From NCBI GenBank assembly GCA_036556425.1, contig DATBJJ010000183.1, positions 20,072 to 84,071 of the forward strand: a stretch of DNA of 64,000 nt, given 5' to 3'. This DNA comes from DATBJJ01 sp036556425 (GTDB taxonomy: Bacteria > Acidobacteriota > Vicinamibacteria > Vicinamibacterales > 2-12-FULL-66-21). The notes below the pieces were generated by a model. It saw nothing but the letters and a program-made list of their open reading frames with translations. It ran no database searches and was not told the origin of the DNA. Below, piece by piece: positions 26,570-35,225 of the stretch; positions within the stretch are counted from its first letter, which is position 1; the number at the start of each line of letters is the position of its first letter. Position numbers and translations under genes: made by a program.

Positions 26570-27359
26570 GTCTTCTCCTCCCGATCCGATCTATCTGGCC
26601 ACGGCGGTCGAAGCGGTCCTGCGCGCGGGCGAGACGCAGATGGCCAGGTTCGGCCGGGCCATGCGCGTCGAGAAGAAAGGCGTGATCGATCTCGTCACGG
26701 AGATCGACGTCGAGATCGAGCGCGGGTTCCGCGCGATGATCGCGGATCGCTTTCCGAGTCACGACGTGCTGGGCGAGGAATTCGGCGGCGGCGGCGACGC
26801 GCGGGTGCCGGCGTTCTGCTGGGTCTTCGATCCAATCGACGGCACCACGAACTACGCGCACGGCCTGCCGATCTTCTGTTCGTCGCTGGCGCTCGAGATC
26901 GACGGCGAACCCGTGGTGGCGGCTGTGTACGACCCGAACCGGAAGGAGCTGTTCACGGCCGAGCGGGGACAGGGCGCGCGGCTCAACGGCCAGCCGATGC
27001 GCGTGTCGATCGCGGACGCGCTCATCGATTCGCTCCTCGTGACCGGATTCCATTACGACGTGCAGAAAGATCCCGGCGAGGTCATCACGTTGTTCGGCAC
27101 GTTCATCAGTAAGGCGCGCGCCGTCAGGCGCCTCGGCTCGGCCGCGCTGGATCTCTGCTATGTGGCGGCCGGCCGCTTCGACGGGTTCTGGGAAAAGAAG
27201 CTGCAGCCATGGGACATCGCCGGCGGGGCGCTGATCGTCATGGAAGCCGGCGGCCGCGTCTCGACGATGTCGGGCGGATCCTATGGATCGCGCGCGGGAA
27301 GCGTGCTGGCGACCAACGGCCGCATTCACGATGAGATGCTCGCGACCATTTTGGGTTGA
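26562..27359 (+). CDS. suhB: inositol monophosphatase family protein
   Basis: 265 aa, full length. Metal-dependent phosphatase of the IMPase/SuhB family, acting on inositol-1-phosphate or related sugar phosphates. Motif A FDPIDGTTNYAHG (from residue 89), GEEFGG near 71-76 carrying the metal-binding Glu, DLVTEID upstream, and motif B WDIAGGALIVMEAGG near 217-231. GTG start inside the end of the RsbW-like gene (8-bp overlap), so the two are coupled. Whether it also has the SuhB rRNA role is unknown. Confidence 0.92.
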   Translation: MAESSPPDPIYLATAVEAVLRAGETQMARFGRAMRVEKKGVIDLVTEIDVEIERGFRAMIADRFPSHDVLGEEFGGGGDARVPAFCWVFDPIDGTTNYAHGLPIFCSSLALEIDGEPVVAAVYDPNRKELFTAERGQGARLNGQPMRVSIADALIDSLLVTGFHYDVQKDPGEVITLFGTFISKARAVRRLGSAALDLCYVAAGRFDGFWEKKLQPWDIAGGALIVMEAGGRVSTMSGGSYGSRAGSVLATNGRIHDEMLATILG

Positions 27360-27381
27360 AGCGCTGCGATTGACCCCTTAT

Positions 27382-27399
27382 GGTGTCCACAGTGACACC
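27382..27399. promoter_or_regulatory. GGTGTC-N6-GACACC inverted repeat
   Basis: Perfect 6-bp dyad with a 6-nt centre, about 75-100 bp upstream of a sigma-54-like promoter. That position and symmetry fit an enhancer-binding-protein site; this is inference. Confidence 0.4.
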
Positions 27400-27410
27400 G
27401 ATATATGACA

Positions 27411-27447
27411 AAACACGCTGCGAACCTGGAATCCACCGCGTGTTTTT
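27411..27447 (+). terminator. possible intrinsic terminator after suhB
   Basis: AAACACGC (27411-27418) pairs with GCGTGTTT (27438-27445); a run of five T ends at 27447. The loop is long (19 nt), so strength is uncertain. Confidence 0.35.
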
Positions 27448-27458
27448 GCCGCTGAGGC

Positions 27459-27473
27459 TGGCACTTTTCATGC
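27459..27473 (+). promoter_or_regulatory. candidate sigma-54 (RpoN) promoter
   Basis: TGGCAC, five bases, then ATGC: the invariant GG (27460-27461) and GC (27472-27473) are separated by exactly 10 nt as in -24/-12 promoters. The predicted start is near 27484, about 24 nt before the ATG of the barrel protein. Confidence 0.45.
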
Positions 27474-27507
27474 TCGGTGGGGGAAGCAGACGCTTACGGA
27501 GACTGTC

Positions 27508-28293
27508 ATGATGAAACGTCATTGCCTAAAAGTCGTTCAGGTCTCGACCTTGGCGCTGATGATGTCGCTGGCGGCGCTCGCCACGAATGCAAGCGCTCAG
27601 ATCGTACAGGTCACCCGTGCCGACGCGCGCCATTCGATCGGGTTCAACCTCGGCTATCTGTCTGTCAAAGGCGAGGACGGCCGGCCCGACATCTGCTTCA
27701 CCGGCGACGACGATTGCGACACGCTGGTCGCGAACCTCCGCGGCACCGATCCCCTGTTCTTCCAATTCAAAGACTTCAACTTCGTGACGTTCGGCGGCGA
27801 GTGGCTCTACGGCGTGAGCAACTATCTCGAGACGGGCGTCGGCGTCACCTTCTATCAGCGTTCCGTGCCGAGCGTCTACCGTGATCTCGAGAACCGCGTG
27901 ACGGGCGCCGAGATCGCGCAAGACCTGAAACTGCGCACGGTGCCGATCACGGCGACCGTGCGGTTCCTGCCCGTCGGCCGCGAAGGCGCCGTGGAGCCGT
28001 ATATCGGCGCCGGCGTCGCCTTCATCAACTGGCGCTACAGTGAGACCGGCGAGTTCGTCGACTCGTCGGACGGCTCGATCTTCCGCGCGAACTACAGGGC
28101 CGACGGCACGGCGGTCGGACCGGTGATTGTCGGCGGCATCCGCTTCCCCGCGGGCGATGCGCTCCTCGCCGGCGTCGAAGTCCGATGGCAGAAGGCGAAG
28201 GGCGATACGAATTCCGTGGAGTCTCAGCTGCTCGGCAACAAGCTCGATCTCGGCGGAACGTCGATCAACTTCACCATGCACTTGCGCTTCTAG
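27508..28293 (+). CDS. outer-membrane beta-barrel protein
   Basis: 261 aa. Signal peptide to about residue 30 (ending NASAQ), then alternating aromatic/hydrophobic beta strands ending in the terminal Phe-containing strand INFTMHLRF typical of BAM-dependent barrels. Resembles OmpW/porin-like family members of roughly 8-10 strands; no specific substrate can be assigned. GGAG about 10 nt before ATG supports the start. Its stop shares the CTAG tetranucleotide with the convergent gene. Possibly driven by the sigma-54-like promoter upstream. Confidence 0.85.
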   Translation: MMKRHCLKVVQVSTLALMMSLAALATNASAQIVQVTRADARHSIGFNLGYLSVKGEDGRPDICFTGDDDCDTLVANLRGTDPLFFQFKDFNFVTFGGEWLYGVSNYLETGVGVTFYQRSVPSVYRDLENRVTGAEIAQDLKLRTVPITATVRFLPVGREGAVEPYIGAGVAFINWRYSETGEFVDSSDGSIFRANYRADGTAVGPVIVGGIRFPAGDALLAGVEVRWQKAKGDTNSVESQLLGNKLDLGGTSINFTMHLRF

Positions 28294-29711
28294 CGGATCG
28301 GCGGCGTGGCTCGATAGAGCGCCACGCCGCCTCCTTCCGCGACGCGCTCGAATCCACGCAGGAAATCCGGGTTCTCCTTCGCGCGCTGGAACAGCGCGTC
28401 TCCGCCTTCGGCTGACTCCTCGATCGCAATCCAGGTCACGAACGGGCGCGGACCGTACCGCATCGCCGACTTCCACACGTCGCCGTTGCCTTCGTGCAGG
28501 AAATCGTGGACGTGCAGGCCGATGGCGGAGAGGTCGTGCATGTAGTGCGCGAGCGAGCCCATGCTGATCATGATCGGACGTCCGTCGTGATGCGCGGCGA
28601 GATATGCGGTCACCGCGCCGCGGCCGCGCATGTTCTCGGCGTCGCGCCGCGATTCCGCGATGAGCGGGGCAGTGGGATCCAATGGAGAGAGCTGCGAGAT
28701 CGTGGCGATCACGATCGCTGCGGCGGCAACGCCGCGAACGATGCGCGGCAGCGCGGCGATTCCGGTCGCGATCAGCACCGCACAGGCGGCGACGAGAGGA
28801 ACGCTGTATCGAATCCGAAAGGGGTGCCCTTGAAAGTATGCGTACCACGGCAGCGCCGCTGCCGCGACGAGCGCAAACGCCATCGCGAGCGATGCGCGTT
28901 CGCGCGATCGAATGAACGCGGCGATGACGATCGCTGCGCCGGCGTACGCCGGCCAGACCGTGAGCGTGCCCGATAGACGATAGAGGCCTTCGCGGACTTG
29001 CTCCCACGCGAGCGAAGGGACGCCAAGCGACGGATTCTCGGCGACGAAGAAGCCTCCGCTCACGAACCATGCGCCGACCGTCCACCGGCTGTTGAGCAGG
29101 AAGATCACGATGGCGATCGCTGGATATAGCGCGAGCCGCGCGATGGCGAGCGCGGACCGACCGAGCGACACGCCTCTGCGCAGGAGCACGAGCATCGACA
29201 ACGCGAGGAGCGCCGCGCAGATTGGCCAGGCCTCGTATCGCGTCATGCTCGCCGCCGCGAGCGCGACGCCCGCCGCGTGCGGCCACGTGCGGCCGGCGTT
29301 TTCAGAATCGATCCAGTTCGCCGTCAGCGTCATCGCGAGGAGCGTCGTGCCGAAGAGCACGGGCTCGGTCATCGGCGTGCTTTGGAGATAGAGGACGTTC
29401 GGGTTCGCCATCAGGAGCGCGCAGCCGGCCGCGGCGCTCGCGATCGACCCCGTTCGCCGAATGACGAACGACGCGAGCGCGCCGGCGCCGGCCGCCATCG
29501 AGGCAACCGAGATCGCCGTGCCGGATGCGCCCGAGCGATACCAGGCGTCGACCTGCACCGGCAGCATGTTGAGGACGTGCGGTAGAGGCAGCCAGACCGC
29601 GCCGATCTGCTGCCATCCGGGCATGAGGCTGTCGAGGATGCGCCGCGCGACCACGAGATGCGCGCGCGCGTCGTGATGCGCCAGCGCGAGTCCCGCGTGC
29701 GCGTAATACAC
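28290..29711 (-). CDS. polytopic membrane glycosyltransferase-like protein (GT-C/GT39 type)
   Basis: 473 aa from the first canonical start (GTG 29711), with about 10-11 TM helices and a soluble C-terminal region of about 120 aa. An acidic/His-rich motif ALAHHDARAHLVVARR follows the first helix, where GT-C enzymes place catalytic Asp. Such proteins transfer sugars from polyprenyl-phosphate donors on the periplasmic side. Odd point: the open frame continues upstream for 36 codons to a CTG (29819) preceded by AGAAGG, and that stretch encodes the expected first TM helix, so the GTG start would truncate helix 1. No ATG, GTG or TTG occurs in the upstream part. Substrate unknown. Confidence 0.8.
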   Translation of the reverse strand: MYYAHAGLALAHHDARAHLVVARRILDSLMPGWQQIGAVWLPLPHVLNMLPVQVDAWYRSGASGTAISVASMAAGAGALASFVIRRTGSIASAAAGCALLMANPNVLYLQSTPMTEPVLFGTTLLAMTLTANWIDSENAGRTWPHAAGVALAAASMTRYEAWPICAALLALSMLVLLRRGVSLGRSALAIARLALYPAIAIVIFLLNSRWTVGAWFVSGGFFVAENPSLGVPSLAWEQVREGLYRLSGTLTVWPAYAGAAIVIAAFIRSRERASLAMAFALVAAAALPWYAYFQGHPFRIRYSVPLVAACAVLIATGIAALPRIVRGVAAAAIVIATISQLSPLDPTAPLIAESRRDAENMRGRGAVTAYLAAHHDGRPIMISMGSLAHYMHDLSAIGLHVHDFLHEGNGDVWKSAMRYGPRPFVTWIAIEESAEGGDALFQRAKENPDFLRGFERVAEGGGVALYRATPPIR

Positions 29712-29845
29712 AGCCGCCGCGGCGCCCGCGATCGCCGTCAGCGCCGCAAGCGCGGCCGCCGCCGCGCGCTCACGCGTCGCGACCGCTCGGGACGGACCCG
29801 TTGATATCGTGGTCGCCAGGGCCCTTCTAGTCTACACTTTGCTCA

Positions 29846-30445
29846 ATGGCGGATTTGGTCGAGTGGATCAAGGGCTTCGCCGTCTCGCTCGGCGGGCCCG
29901 GACTCTTCATCATCGCGTTCCTCGACTCGTCCTTCCTCTCGTTTCCAGAAGTCAACGACATCCTGATCGTGGTGCTGACGACGCAGCACAAGGAGCGGAT
30001 GCCGTACTACGCATTCATGACGACGCTGGGATCGATTGCTGGATGCTTGGCGCTCTACGCGCTGGCGCGCCGGGGCGGCGAGGCGTTTCTGCGAAAGCGC
30101 TTCAAGGCGCACTACGTCGACGTCGCGATGGAGCGGTTTCGCCGCTATGGCCTGCTCGCCGTCCTGATCCCATCGATTCTGCCGCCCCCCACTCCGTTCA
30201 AGGTTTTCGTCCTTGCCGCCGGCGTCGCCAAGGTCCGGCCGCTCGATTTCATCGCAGCCATAGCAATCGGCCGTGGGATCCGATACTTCGGTGAAGGGCT
30301 CCTGGCGGTCTACTACGGCGACCAGGCGGCCGACTTCCTGCGCGACAACGCGGGAGCGGTCGCGATCTCCGTCGCGATCGTTGCCATCGTCGCCGGTGGC
30401 GCGTGGCTCGCGTGGCAGCGCCGGAAGCGGCCCAACGAGGTTTGA
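29846..30445 (+). CDS. DedA/VTT-domain membrane protein
   Basis: 199 aa, 5-6 TM helices. N-terminal VEWIKGF, the acidic re-entrant motif FLDSSFLSFPEVND, TLGSIAGCLALYALARRGG and the amphipathic FRRYGLLAVLIPSILPPPTPFK segment mark the VTT (SNARE-associated/DedA) family. Members act in membrane homeostasis and as lipid or undecaprenyl-phosphate scramblases/flippases. No Shine-Dalgarno precedes the ATG; a TACACT hexamer (29833-29838) ends 7 nt before it, so leaderless translation is likely. The promoter of the next operon overlaps its stop. Confidence 0.88.
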   Translation: MADLVEWIKGFAVSLGGPGLFIIAFLDSSFLSFPEVNDILIVVLTTQHKERMPYYAFMTTLGSIAGCLALYALARRGGEAFLRKRFKAHYVDVAMERFRRYGLLAVLIPSILPPPTPFKVFVLAAGVAKVRPLDFIAAIAIGRGIRYFGEGLLAVYYGDQAADFLRDNAGAVAISVAIVAIVAGGAWLAWQRRKRPNEV

Positions 30446-30471
30446 CCGAAGGCCCAAAACGCCCGTATAAT
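30442..30471 (+). promoter_or_regulatory. sigma-70 promoter of the GT2-AsnB operon
   Basis: TTGACC (30442-30447), an 18-bp spacer and a consensus TATAAT (30466-30471), the best sigma-70 promoter seen in the window. The start of transcription is expected near 30478, giving an approximately 18-nt leader with AAAAGGA immediately before the ATG at 30496. The -35 overlaps the stop of the VTT gene. Confidence 0.75.
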
Positions 30472-30495
30472 CAGTCGTTTATCCGTCCAAAAGGA

Positions 30496-31503
30496 ATGCA
30501 GCCCGACATCTCGGTCGTCGTACCGATGAAGAACGAGGCCCCCAACGTGGACGAGCTCTACCGAGAGCTCCGGGCCGCGCTCGAGGCCTTCGGACGGCCC
30601 TACGAGATCCTCGCGATCGACGACGGCAGCACCGACGACACGTTCGCGCGCCTCGCGCGGTTCCAGGCGTCGGACGACCGCCTCCGCGTGATCCGCTTTC
30701 GCCGGAATTTCGGTCAGACCGCCGCGTTCGCCGCCGGCTTCGCGTACGCCCGGGGGCGCTACATCGTCACGATGGACGGGGATCTCCAGAACGATCCGCG
30801 CGACATCGCGGCGATGGTGACCCAGCTCGAGCAGCAGCCCGCCGACATCGTCGCCGGCTGGCGCAAGGATCGGAAGGATCGATTTCTCAGCCGCCGTCTG
30901 CCGTCGATGATCGCGAACCGGATCATCTCGCGCGCGACCGGCGTGCGCCTCCACGACTACGGCTGCTCGCTGAAAGTGTTTCGGGCCGAAGTCGTGAAGC
31001 CGATGAAGCTGTACGGCGAGATGCACCGGTTTCTCCCGGCGATCGCGAGCGAGTTCGGCGTCACGACGGTCGAGCGCGTCGTGAATCATCGCGCGCGCCA
31101 GCATGGAGCATCGAAGTACGGGATCTCGCGAACGATCCGCGTGATTCTGGATCTCGTCACCGTGAAGTTCCTGATCAGCTACCGCACGCGGCCCGTGCAG
31201 ATCTTCGGGCTGTGGGGATTGGTGATGGGCTTCGTCGGCCTGATGATCCTCAGTTACCTCGCCTACGTGCGGCTCACGACATTTCAAGGAATCGGCGAGC
31301 GCCCGCTGCTCTTCCTCGGCATTCTGCTCATCGTCACCGGCGTGCAGCTCGTGACGCTCGGCCTCGTGGCGGAGATGCAGGCGCGCACGTATCACGAATC
31401 GCAAGACAAGCCGACCTACGTCATCAGGGAGATCCGGCAGGCCGAGGCCCGGCAGCCCGCCGACGATCACGAAGCCCGTGTCAGCATCAAGCGGTTCAAC
31501 TGA
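30496..31503 (+). CDS. GT2 polyprenyl-phosphate glycosyltransferase (DPM1/ArnC/GtrB-like)
   Basis: 335 aa. Cytoplasmic GT-A domain (1-230): VVVPMKNEAPNVDEL at the start, DDGSTDDT (about 43-50) and the metal-binding TMDGDLQNDP (about 93-102). Two C-terminal TM helices (about 240-260 and 278-300). This architecture transfers a sugar from NDP-sugar to polyprenyl phosphate, producing the lipid-linked donor used by GT-C enzymes such as those nearby. ATG at 30496 preceded by AAGGA. First gene of a six-gene coupled operon; the stop overlaps the next start by 26 bp. Confidence 0.93.
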   Translation: MQPDISVVVPMKNEAPNVDELYRELRAALEAFGRPYEILAIDDGSTDDTFARLARFQASDDRLRVIRFRRNFGQTAAFAAGFAYARGRYIVTMDGDLQNDPRDIAAMVTQLEQQPADIVAGWRKDRKDRFLSRRLPSMIANRIISRATGVRLHDYGCSLKVFRAEVVKPMKLYGEMHRFLPAIASEFGVTTVERVVNHRARQHGASKYGISRTIRVILDLVTVKFLISYRTRPVQIFGLWGLVMGFVGLMILSYLAYVRLTTFQGIGERPLLFLGILLIVTGVQLVTLGLVAEMQARTYHESQDKPTYVIREIRQAEARQPADDHEARVSIKRFN

Positions 31504-32272
31504 GCCCGTCTCGGGGCGAGTCGATCCGAGAATCACGGACATTCAACGCGAGTTCGCGGCCAACCGCTCGCGGCGCCAGCGGTACGCGGATCTCGTCGTC
31601 GGCGAAAGCGGGCTGTGGCCGCTCGTCCGCTACGAAGCGACGATGCTCCTCTCGGCGTGGGTTCCGGGCGCGCTTGGATTGTTCCTGCGATCGAAGCTCT
31701 ATCCGCTCGTCCTGGGGCACGTCGGCCGGAACGTCGCGTTCGGCGCGAACCTCATCCTGCGGCATCCGCACAAGATCACGATCGGCGACAACGTCGTCAT
31801 CGACGACAACTGCTGCCTCGATGCCAAGGGCACGACGAACAACGGCATCACGCTGAAGCGAGGCGTGTTCCTCGGCCGCAACACGATTCTCAGCTGCAAG
31901 AACGGCGACATCCTGCTCGACGAGGATGCCAACATCGGATTCAACGTCGAGGTGTTTTCTGCCGCGCGCGTGCGGATCGGGCGCAAGGTGCTGGTTGCCG
32001 CGTACACGTATCTGGTCGGGGGCGATCACTTGTACGATCGAGTCGATGTTCCGGTTCTCGATCAGGGGCGCACGGCGCGGGGCATCGAGGTCGACGACAA
32101 CGTGTGGCTCGGCGCGCACGTCGTCGTCGCGGACGGCGTGCGCATCGGACGCGACGCGGTGATCGGCGCGGGCGCCGTCGTCACCAACGATATTCCGGAG
32201 TATCACGTCGCGGCCGGCGTCCCGGCGCGCGTGATTCGAGATCGCCGTCGATCGGCGGATGCTTCCGGCTGA
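31478..32272 (+). CDS. hexapeptide-repeat (LbH) acyltransferase
   Basis: 264 aa. An N-terminal helical part (1-75) leads into a left-handed beta-helix with imperfect hexapeptides (IGDNVVIDDN, LGRNTILS, IGRKVLVA) and the C-terminal VWLGAHVVVADGVRIGRDAVIGAGAVVTNDIP signature region, split over about 200-235. Catalytic His is probably in GGDHLYD. Likely O- or N-acetyltransferase modifying the surface glycan or its lipid-linked precursor. GTG start, overlapping the GT2 stop by 26 bp. Followed by a palindromic repeat before asnB. Confidence 0.9.
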   Translation: MSASSGSTEPVSGRVDPRITDIQREFAANRSRRQRYADLVVGESGLWPLVRYEATMLLSAWVPGALGLFLRSKLYPLVLGHVGRNVAFGANLILRHPHKITIGDNVVIDDNCCLDAKGTTNNGITLKRGVFLGRNTILSCKNGDILLDEDANIGFNVEVFSAARVRIGRKVLVAAYTYLVGGDHLYDRVDVPVLDQGRTARGIEVDDNVWLGAHVVVADGVRIGRDAVIGAGAVVTNDIPEYHVAAGVPARVIRDRRRSADASG

Positions 32273-32336
32273 AGCCGGAAGCCACGAGCTCGGTATTCGC
32301 GAATCAGAATTCGTGGCTTCCGGGTTTAGCCGGGAG
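32260..32336. repeat. palindromic REP-like element (CTTCCGGCTGAAGCCGGAAGCC)
   Basis: The half GCTTCCGGCTGAAGCCGGAA plus GCCACGA (about 32261-32287) is inverted as TCGTGGCTTCCGGGTTTAGCCGG (about 32310-32332) around a 22-nt spacer. It starts inside the last codons of the acetyltransferase and ends about 26 bp before asnB. In each half the GGCTTCCGGC core is itself self-complementary, so the transcript can fold into nested hairpins. Confidence 0.8.
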
Positions 32337-32361
32337 TCTTCTCAAAAAGAGTTCTAGAACA

Positions 32362-34251
32362 ATGTGTGGGATCGTCGGCATCGTCGAGCGGGATCTGGAT
32401 CGGCCCGTTCCGGCCATAGACATCGAGCGGATGGTGCGGACGCTGAACCACCGCGGGCCGGACGAGGAGGGCCGCGTGCTGCTGCCGGGCGTCGGACTCG
32501 GCATGCGGCGGCTGTCGATCGTCGATATCGCCGGCGGGCAGCAGCCGTTCGGCAACGAGGACGGCACGATCCAGGTGGTCGCGAACGGCGAGATCTACAA
32601 CTTTCCAGAGATCAAGCAGGAGCTGATCGCGCGGGGCCACACGTTCAGATCGCGCTCCGACGTGGAAGTACTGGTCCACGCGTACGAAGAGTACGGCGAA
32701 TCGTTCCTGGCGCGCGTGCGCGGAATGTTCGCGCTCGCGTTGTGGGACGGCCGGACGCGGACGCTCGTCGCGGCGCGCGATCGCGCGGGCGAAAAACCGC
32801 TGTACTATTCGCTGACGCCGCGCGGTCTGCGGCTCGCCTCCGAAATCAAGGCGCTCCTCTCGAGGCCTGAAGTCGACCGCACGATCGATCTCGAGTCGAT
32901 CGACCAGTTCCTGACGTACGAGTACGTCATCGCGCCGCGAACGATCTTCAAGTCGATCCAGAAACTGCCGCCGGCGCACTACCTCGTGTATCGCGGCGGA
33001 CACGTCGGCATCCATCGTTATTGGGACGCCGCCGACGTCGAGCTTCGCGACTGGAAGGACGCGGACGCGGCGGAGGCGCTGCGCGCGGCGCTCGGCAAGG
33101 CCGTTCGAAGCCAGATGATGTCGGACGTGCCGATCGGGCTGTTCCTGTCGGGAGGGATCGATTCGAGCGCCGTCGGCATCATGCTTCGCGACGCGCCCGG
33201 CGGATCCGACGTGTCAAGCTTCAGCATGGGGTTCGACGATGCGAGCTATAACGAGCTGCCGTATGCGCGTGAAGTCGCGGCGCTCTGCGGCACGAAGCAT
33301 CACGAAGGCACGGTCACGCCGAACGTGGGCGCGCTGTTCGATCGCTTGATCGTCCACCTCGACGAGCCTTTCGCGGATGTCTCGCTCTTCCCGACGTTCC
33401 TCGTGTCGCAGATGGCGCAGGAGCACGTGAAGGTCGTGCTCACGGGCGATGGGGGAGACGAGCTGTTCGGCGGCTACGACGCCTACCGCGCCGAGGCGCT
33501 CGCGACGACGTGGGCGGGGCTGATGCCGGAGGGCGCGGTTCGCACCGCGGAGCAGATTCTCGCGAAGGTGCCGCCGACCGACAAAAAGAAGGGGATGGTC
33601 AACAAGGCGCGGCGCTTCATCGACGGCCTCGCGCACGCGCCCTCGTCCATCGCGCAGTACCGATGGATGACGTTCCTGAACGCGCGCGACAAGGCGCGGT
33701 TGTACACGCCGGCCTTTCAAGAGGCGCTGTTGTCGTCGGACGTTTACGAGCCGGTTCGCCGCACGTTGGCGCGCGGCAGCGCCACGGATTTCTTGAACCG
33801 TCAGCTCTACACCGACTTGTCGATCTATCTCGCGGACGACATCCTCGTCAAAGTCGATCGCATGAGCATGGCGACGTCGCTCGAGACGCGCGCGCCGTTC
33901 CTCGACGTCGACGTCATGGAGCTCGCGTTCTCCATGCCCGGGCATCTGAAGATCCGCAACGGCCGGCGCAAGCACATCGTGAAGGAAGCGCTGCGCGAAC
34001 TGCTGCCTGCGAGGATCCTCAATCGCAAGAAAGAGGGCTTCAGCATTCCGATGAAACAGTGGCTGAGGCACGAGCTCGAGCCGATGATGAAGCGCTTGCT
34101 CGCGCCGGAGCGGCTGACGTCGCGGGGGATCGTCGATCCGGCGGAGACGAGCCGCCTGATCGCGGAGCATCGTGAAGGGCGCGCGAACCACGCGCACGTG
34201 CTCTTCAGTCTGATGGTGTTCGAGCGGTGGGCCGAGGAGTTTGCGGTGTGA
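32362..34251 (+). CDS. asnB: glutamine-dependent amidotransferase (asparagine synthetase B family)
   Basis: 629 aa. An N-terminal class II glutaminase domain begins with MCGIVGIV (nucleophile Cys2), with NHRGPDEEG near 28-36 and ANGEIYNF near 74-81. A C-terminal synthetase domain has the PPi loop LSGGIDSS (about 263-270) and TGDGGDELFGGYD (about 360-372). It could make asparagine, but in polysaccharide loci such homologues amidate uronic acids or other carboxyl sugars. Position in an operon with a GT2, acetyltransferase, SGNH protein and methyltransferases favours glycan modification; the sequence alone cannot exclude AsnB proper. Overlaps the next gene by 4 bp. Confidence 0.94.
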   Translation: MCGIVGIVERDLDRPVPAIDIERMVRTLNHRGPDEEGRVLLPGVGLGMRRLSIVDIAGGQQPFGNEDGTIQVVANGEIYNFPEIKQELIARGHTFRSRSDVEVLVHAYEEYGESFLARVRGMFALALWDGRTRTLVAARDRAGEKPLYYSLTPRGLRLASEIKALLSRPEVDRTIDLESIDQFLTYEYVIAPRTIFKSIQKLPPAHYLVYRGGHVGIHRYWDAADVELRDWKDADAAEALRAALGKAVRSQMMSDVPIGLFLSGGIDSSAVGIMLRDAPGGSDVSSFSMGFDDASYNELPYAREVAALCGTKHHEGTVTPNVGALFDRLIVHLDEPFADVSLFPTFLVSQMAQEHVKVVLTGDGGDELFGGYDAYRAEALATTWAGLMPEGAVRTAEQILAKVPPTDKKKGMVNKARRFIDGLAHAPSSIAQYRWMTFLNARDKARLYTPAFQEALLSSDVYEPVRRTLARGSATDFLNRQLYTDLSIYLADDILVKVDRMSMATSLETRAPFLDVDVMELAFSMPGHLKIRNGRRKHIVKEALRELLPARILNRKKEGFSIPMKQWLRHELEPMMKRLLAPERLTSRGIVDPAETSRLIAEHREGRANHAHVLFSLMVFERWAEEFAV

Positions 34252-35225
34252 ACGTGACGCCGCGCTGGACCTCCCGATTGATCGTCGCCGCGTGCGTGTG
34301 CCTGAGCGCGTGCGGCGGAGGACCAAACGGTCCGACACCGCTCGCCCTGACCATAACCTGCCCGGCGAATCAGTCCGCTGAATCGGCCGACGGCAACCCG
34401 GTGGCGGTGTCCTTCAACGCGCCCCAGAGCTCGGGCGGCAACGGCACCGTGACGTCGACGTGTACGCCGACGTCGGGCAGCCAGTTTCCGGAGGGGACGT
34501 CGACGGTTTCATGTGAAGCGCGCGACGGCGCGAATCGGACGGCGTCGTGCTCGTTCTCGGTTCGGGTGCAGGGCCCGCCGCGCCTGATTGCGGCGCGGTT
34601 CCTGGCGTTCGGCGATAGCCTTACCGCCGGCGTGTTCTCTCCGGCGCCAAGTCTCCTCATCGTCTCGCCGCCGGGATCGTATCCGTTCCAGTTGCAGGAC
34701 CGGCTCGTCGCTCGCTACCGGCTGCAGACACCGATCGTTCTGAACGAAGGCAACCCTGGCGAGTTGGCGTCGGGGACCGGCGTGCAGAGATTCCGCAGCG
34801 TGCTGATGGCGAATAGGCCCGATATCGTCCTGTTGATGGAGGGCACCAACGATTTGCTCGTCGGCGCGCCGGGTCCCGACGCGGCGATCAACGCGCTCCG
34901 CGCGATGGTCAGGGAGGCAAAGGGTCAGAACATCCGCATTGCGCTCGCGACCATTCCTCCGCAGCGCGCGGGGGGGCTGCGGAATCGTGACGCCGTCGCG
35001 CGCATCATTCCGGCGTTCAACGGTCGCATCCGCGAGCTCGCCGCGGCCGAGACGATTCCGCTGATCGATGTCTTTGCCGGCATGGACGGCGACAATTCAC
35101 TCATTGGCATCGACGACCTCCACATGACCATGCACGGCTACGACGTGATGGCCGGCATCTACTTCGACGCGATTCGGACGAACTTCGAGGTGCAGCCACC
35201 CGCTGCGGCGCTCCAATGGAGATAG
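34248..35225 (+). CDS. SGNH/GDSL hydrolase lipoprotein with HYR-like domain
   Basis: 325 aa. A lipobox LSAC at 19-22 predicts Cys22 lipidation. An Ig-like (HYR) domain about 35-110 is followed by an SGNH hydrolase: GDS block FGDSLTAG (Ser about 124), the GTND block with Asn near 205, and DDLH near 289-292. Such enzymes deacylate or de-esterify carbohydrates or lipids in the periplasm or at the cell surface. Its presence right after an acetyltransferase/amidotransferase pair suggests editing of acyl groups on the same glycan. GTG start overlaps the asnB stop (GTGA). Confidence 0.92.
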   Translation: MNVTPRWTSRLIVAACVCLSACGGGPNGPTPLALTITCPANQSAESADGNPVAVSFNAPQSSGGNGTVTSTCTPTSGSQFPEGTSTVSCEARDGANRTASCSFSVRVQGPPRLIAARFLAFGDSLTAGVFSPAPSLLIVSPPGSYPFQLQDRLVARYRLQTPIVLNEGNPGELASGTGVQRFRSVLMANRPDIVLLMEGTNDLLVGAPGPDAAINALRAMVREAKGQNIRIALATIPPQRAGGLRNRDAVARIIPAFNGRIRELAAAETIPLIDVFAGMDGDNSLIGIDDLHMTMHGYDVMAGIYFDAIRTNFEVQPPAAALQWR

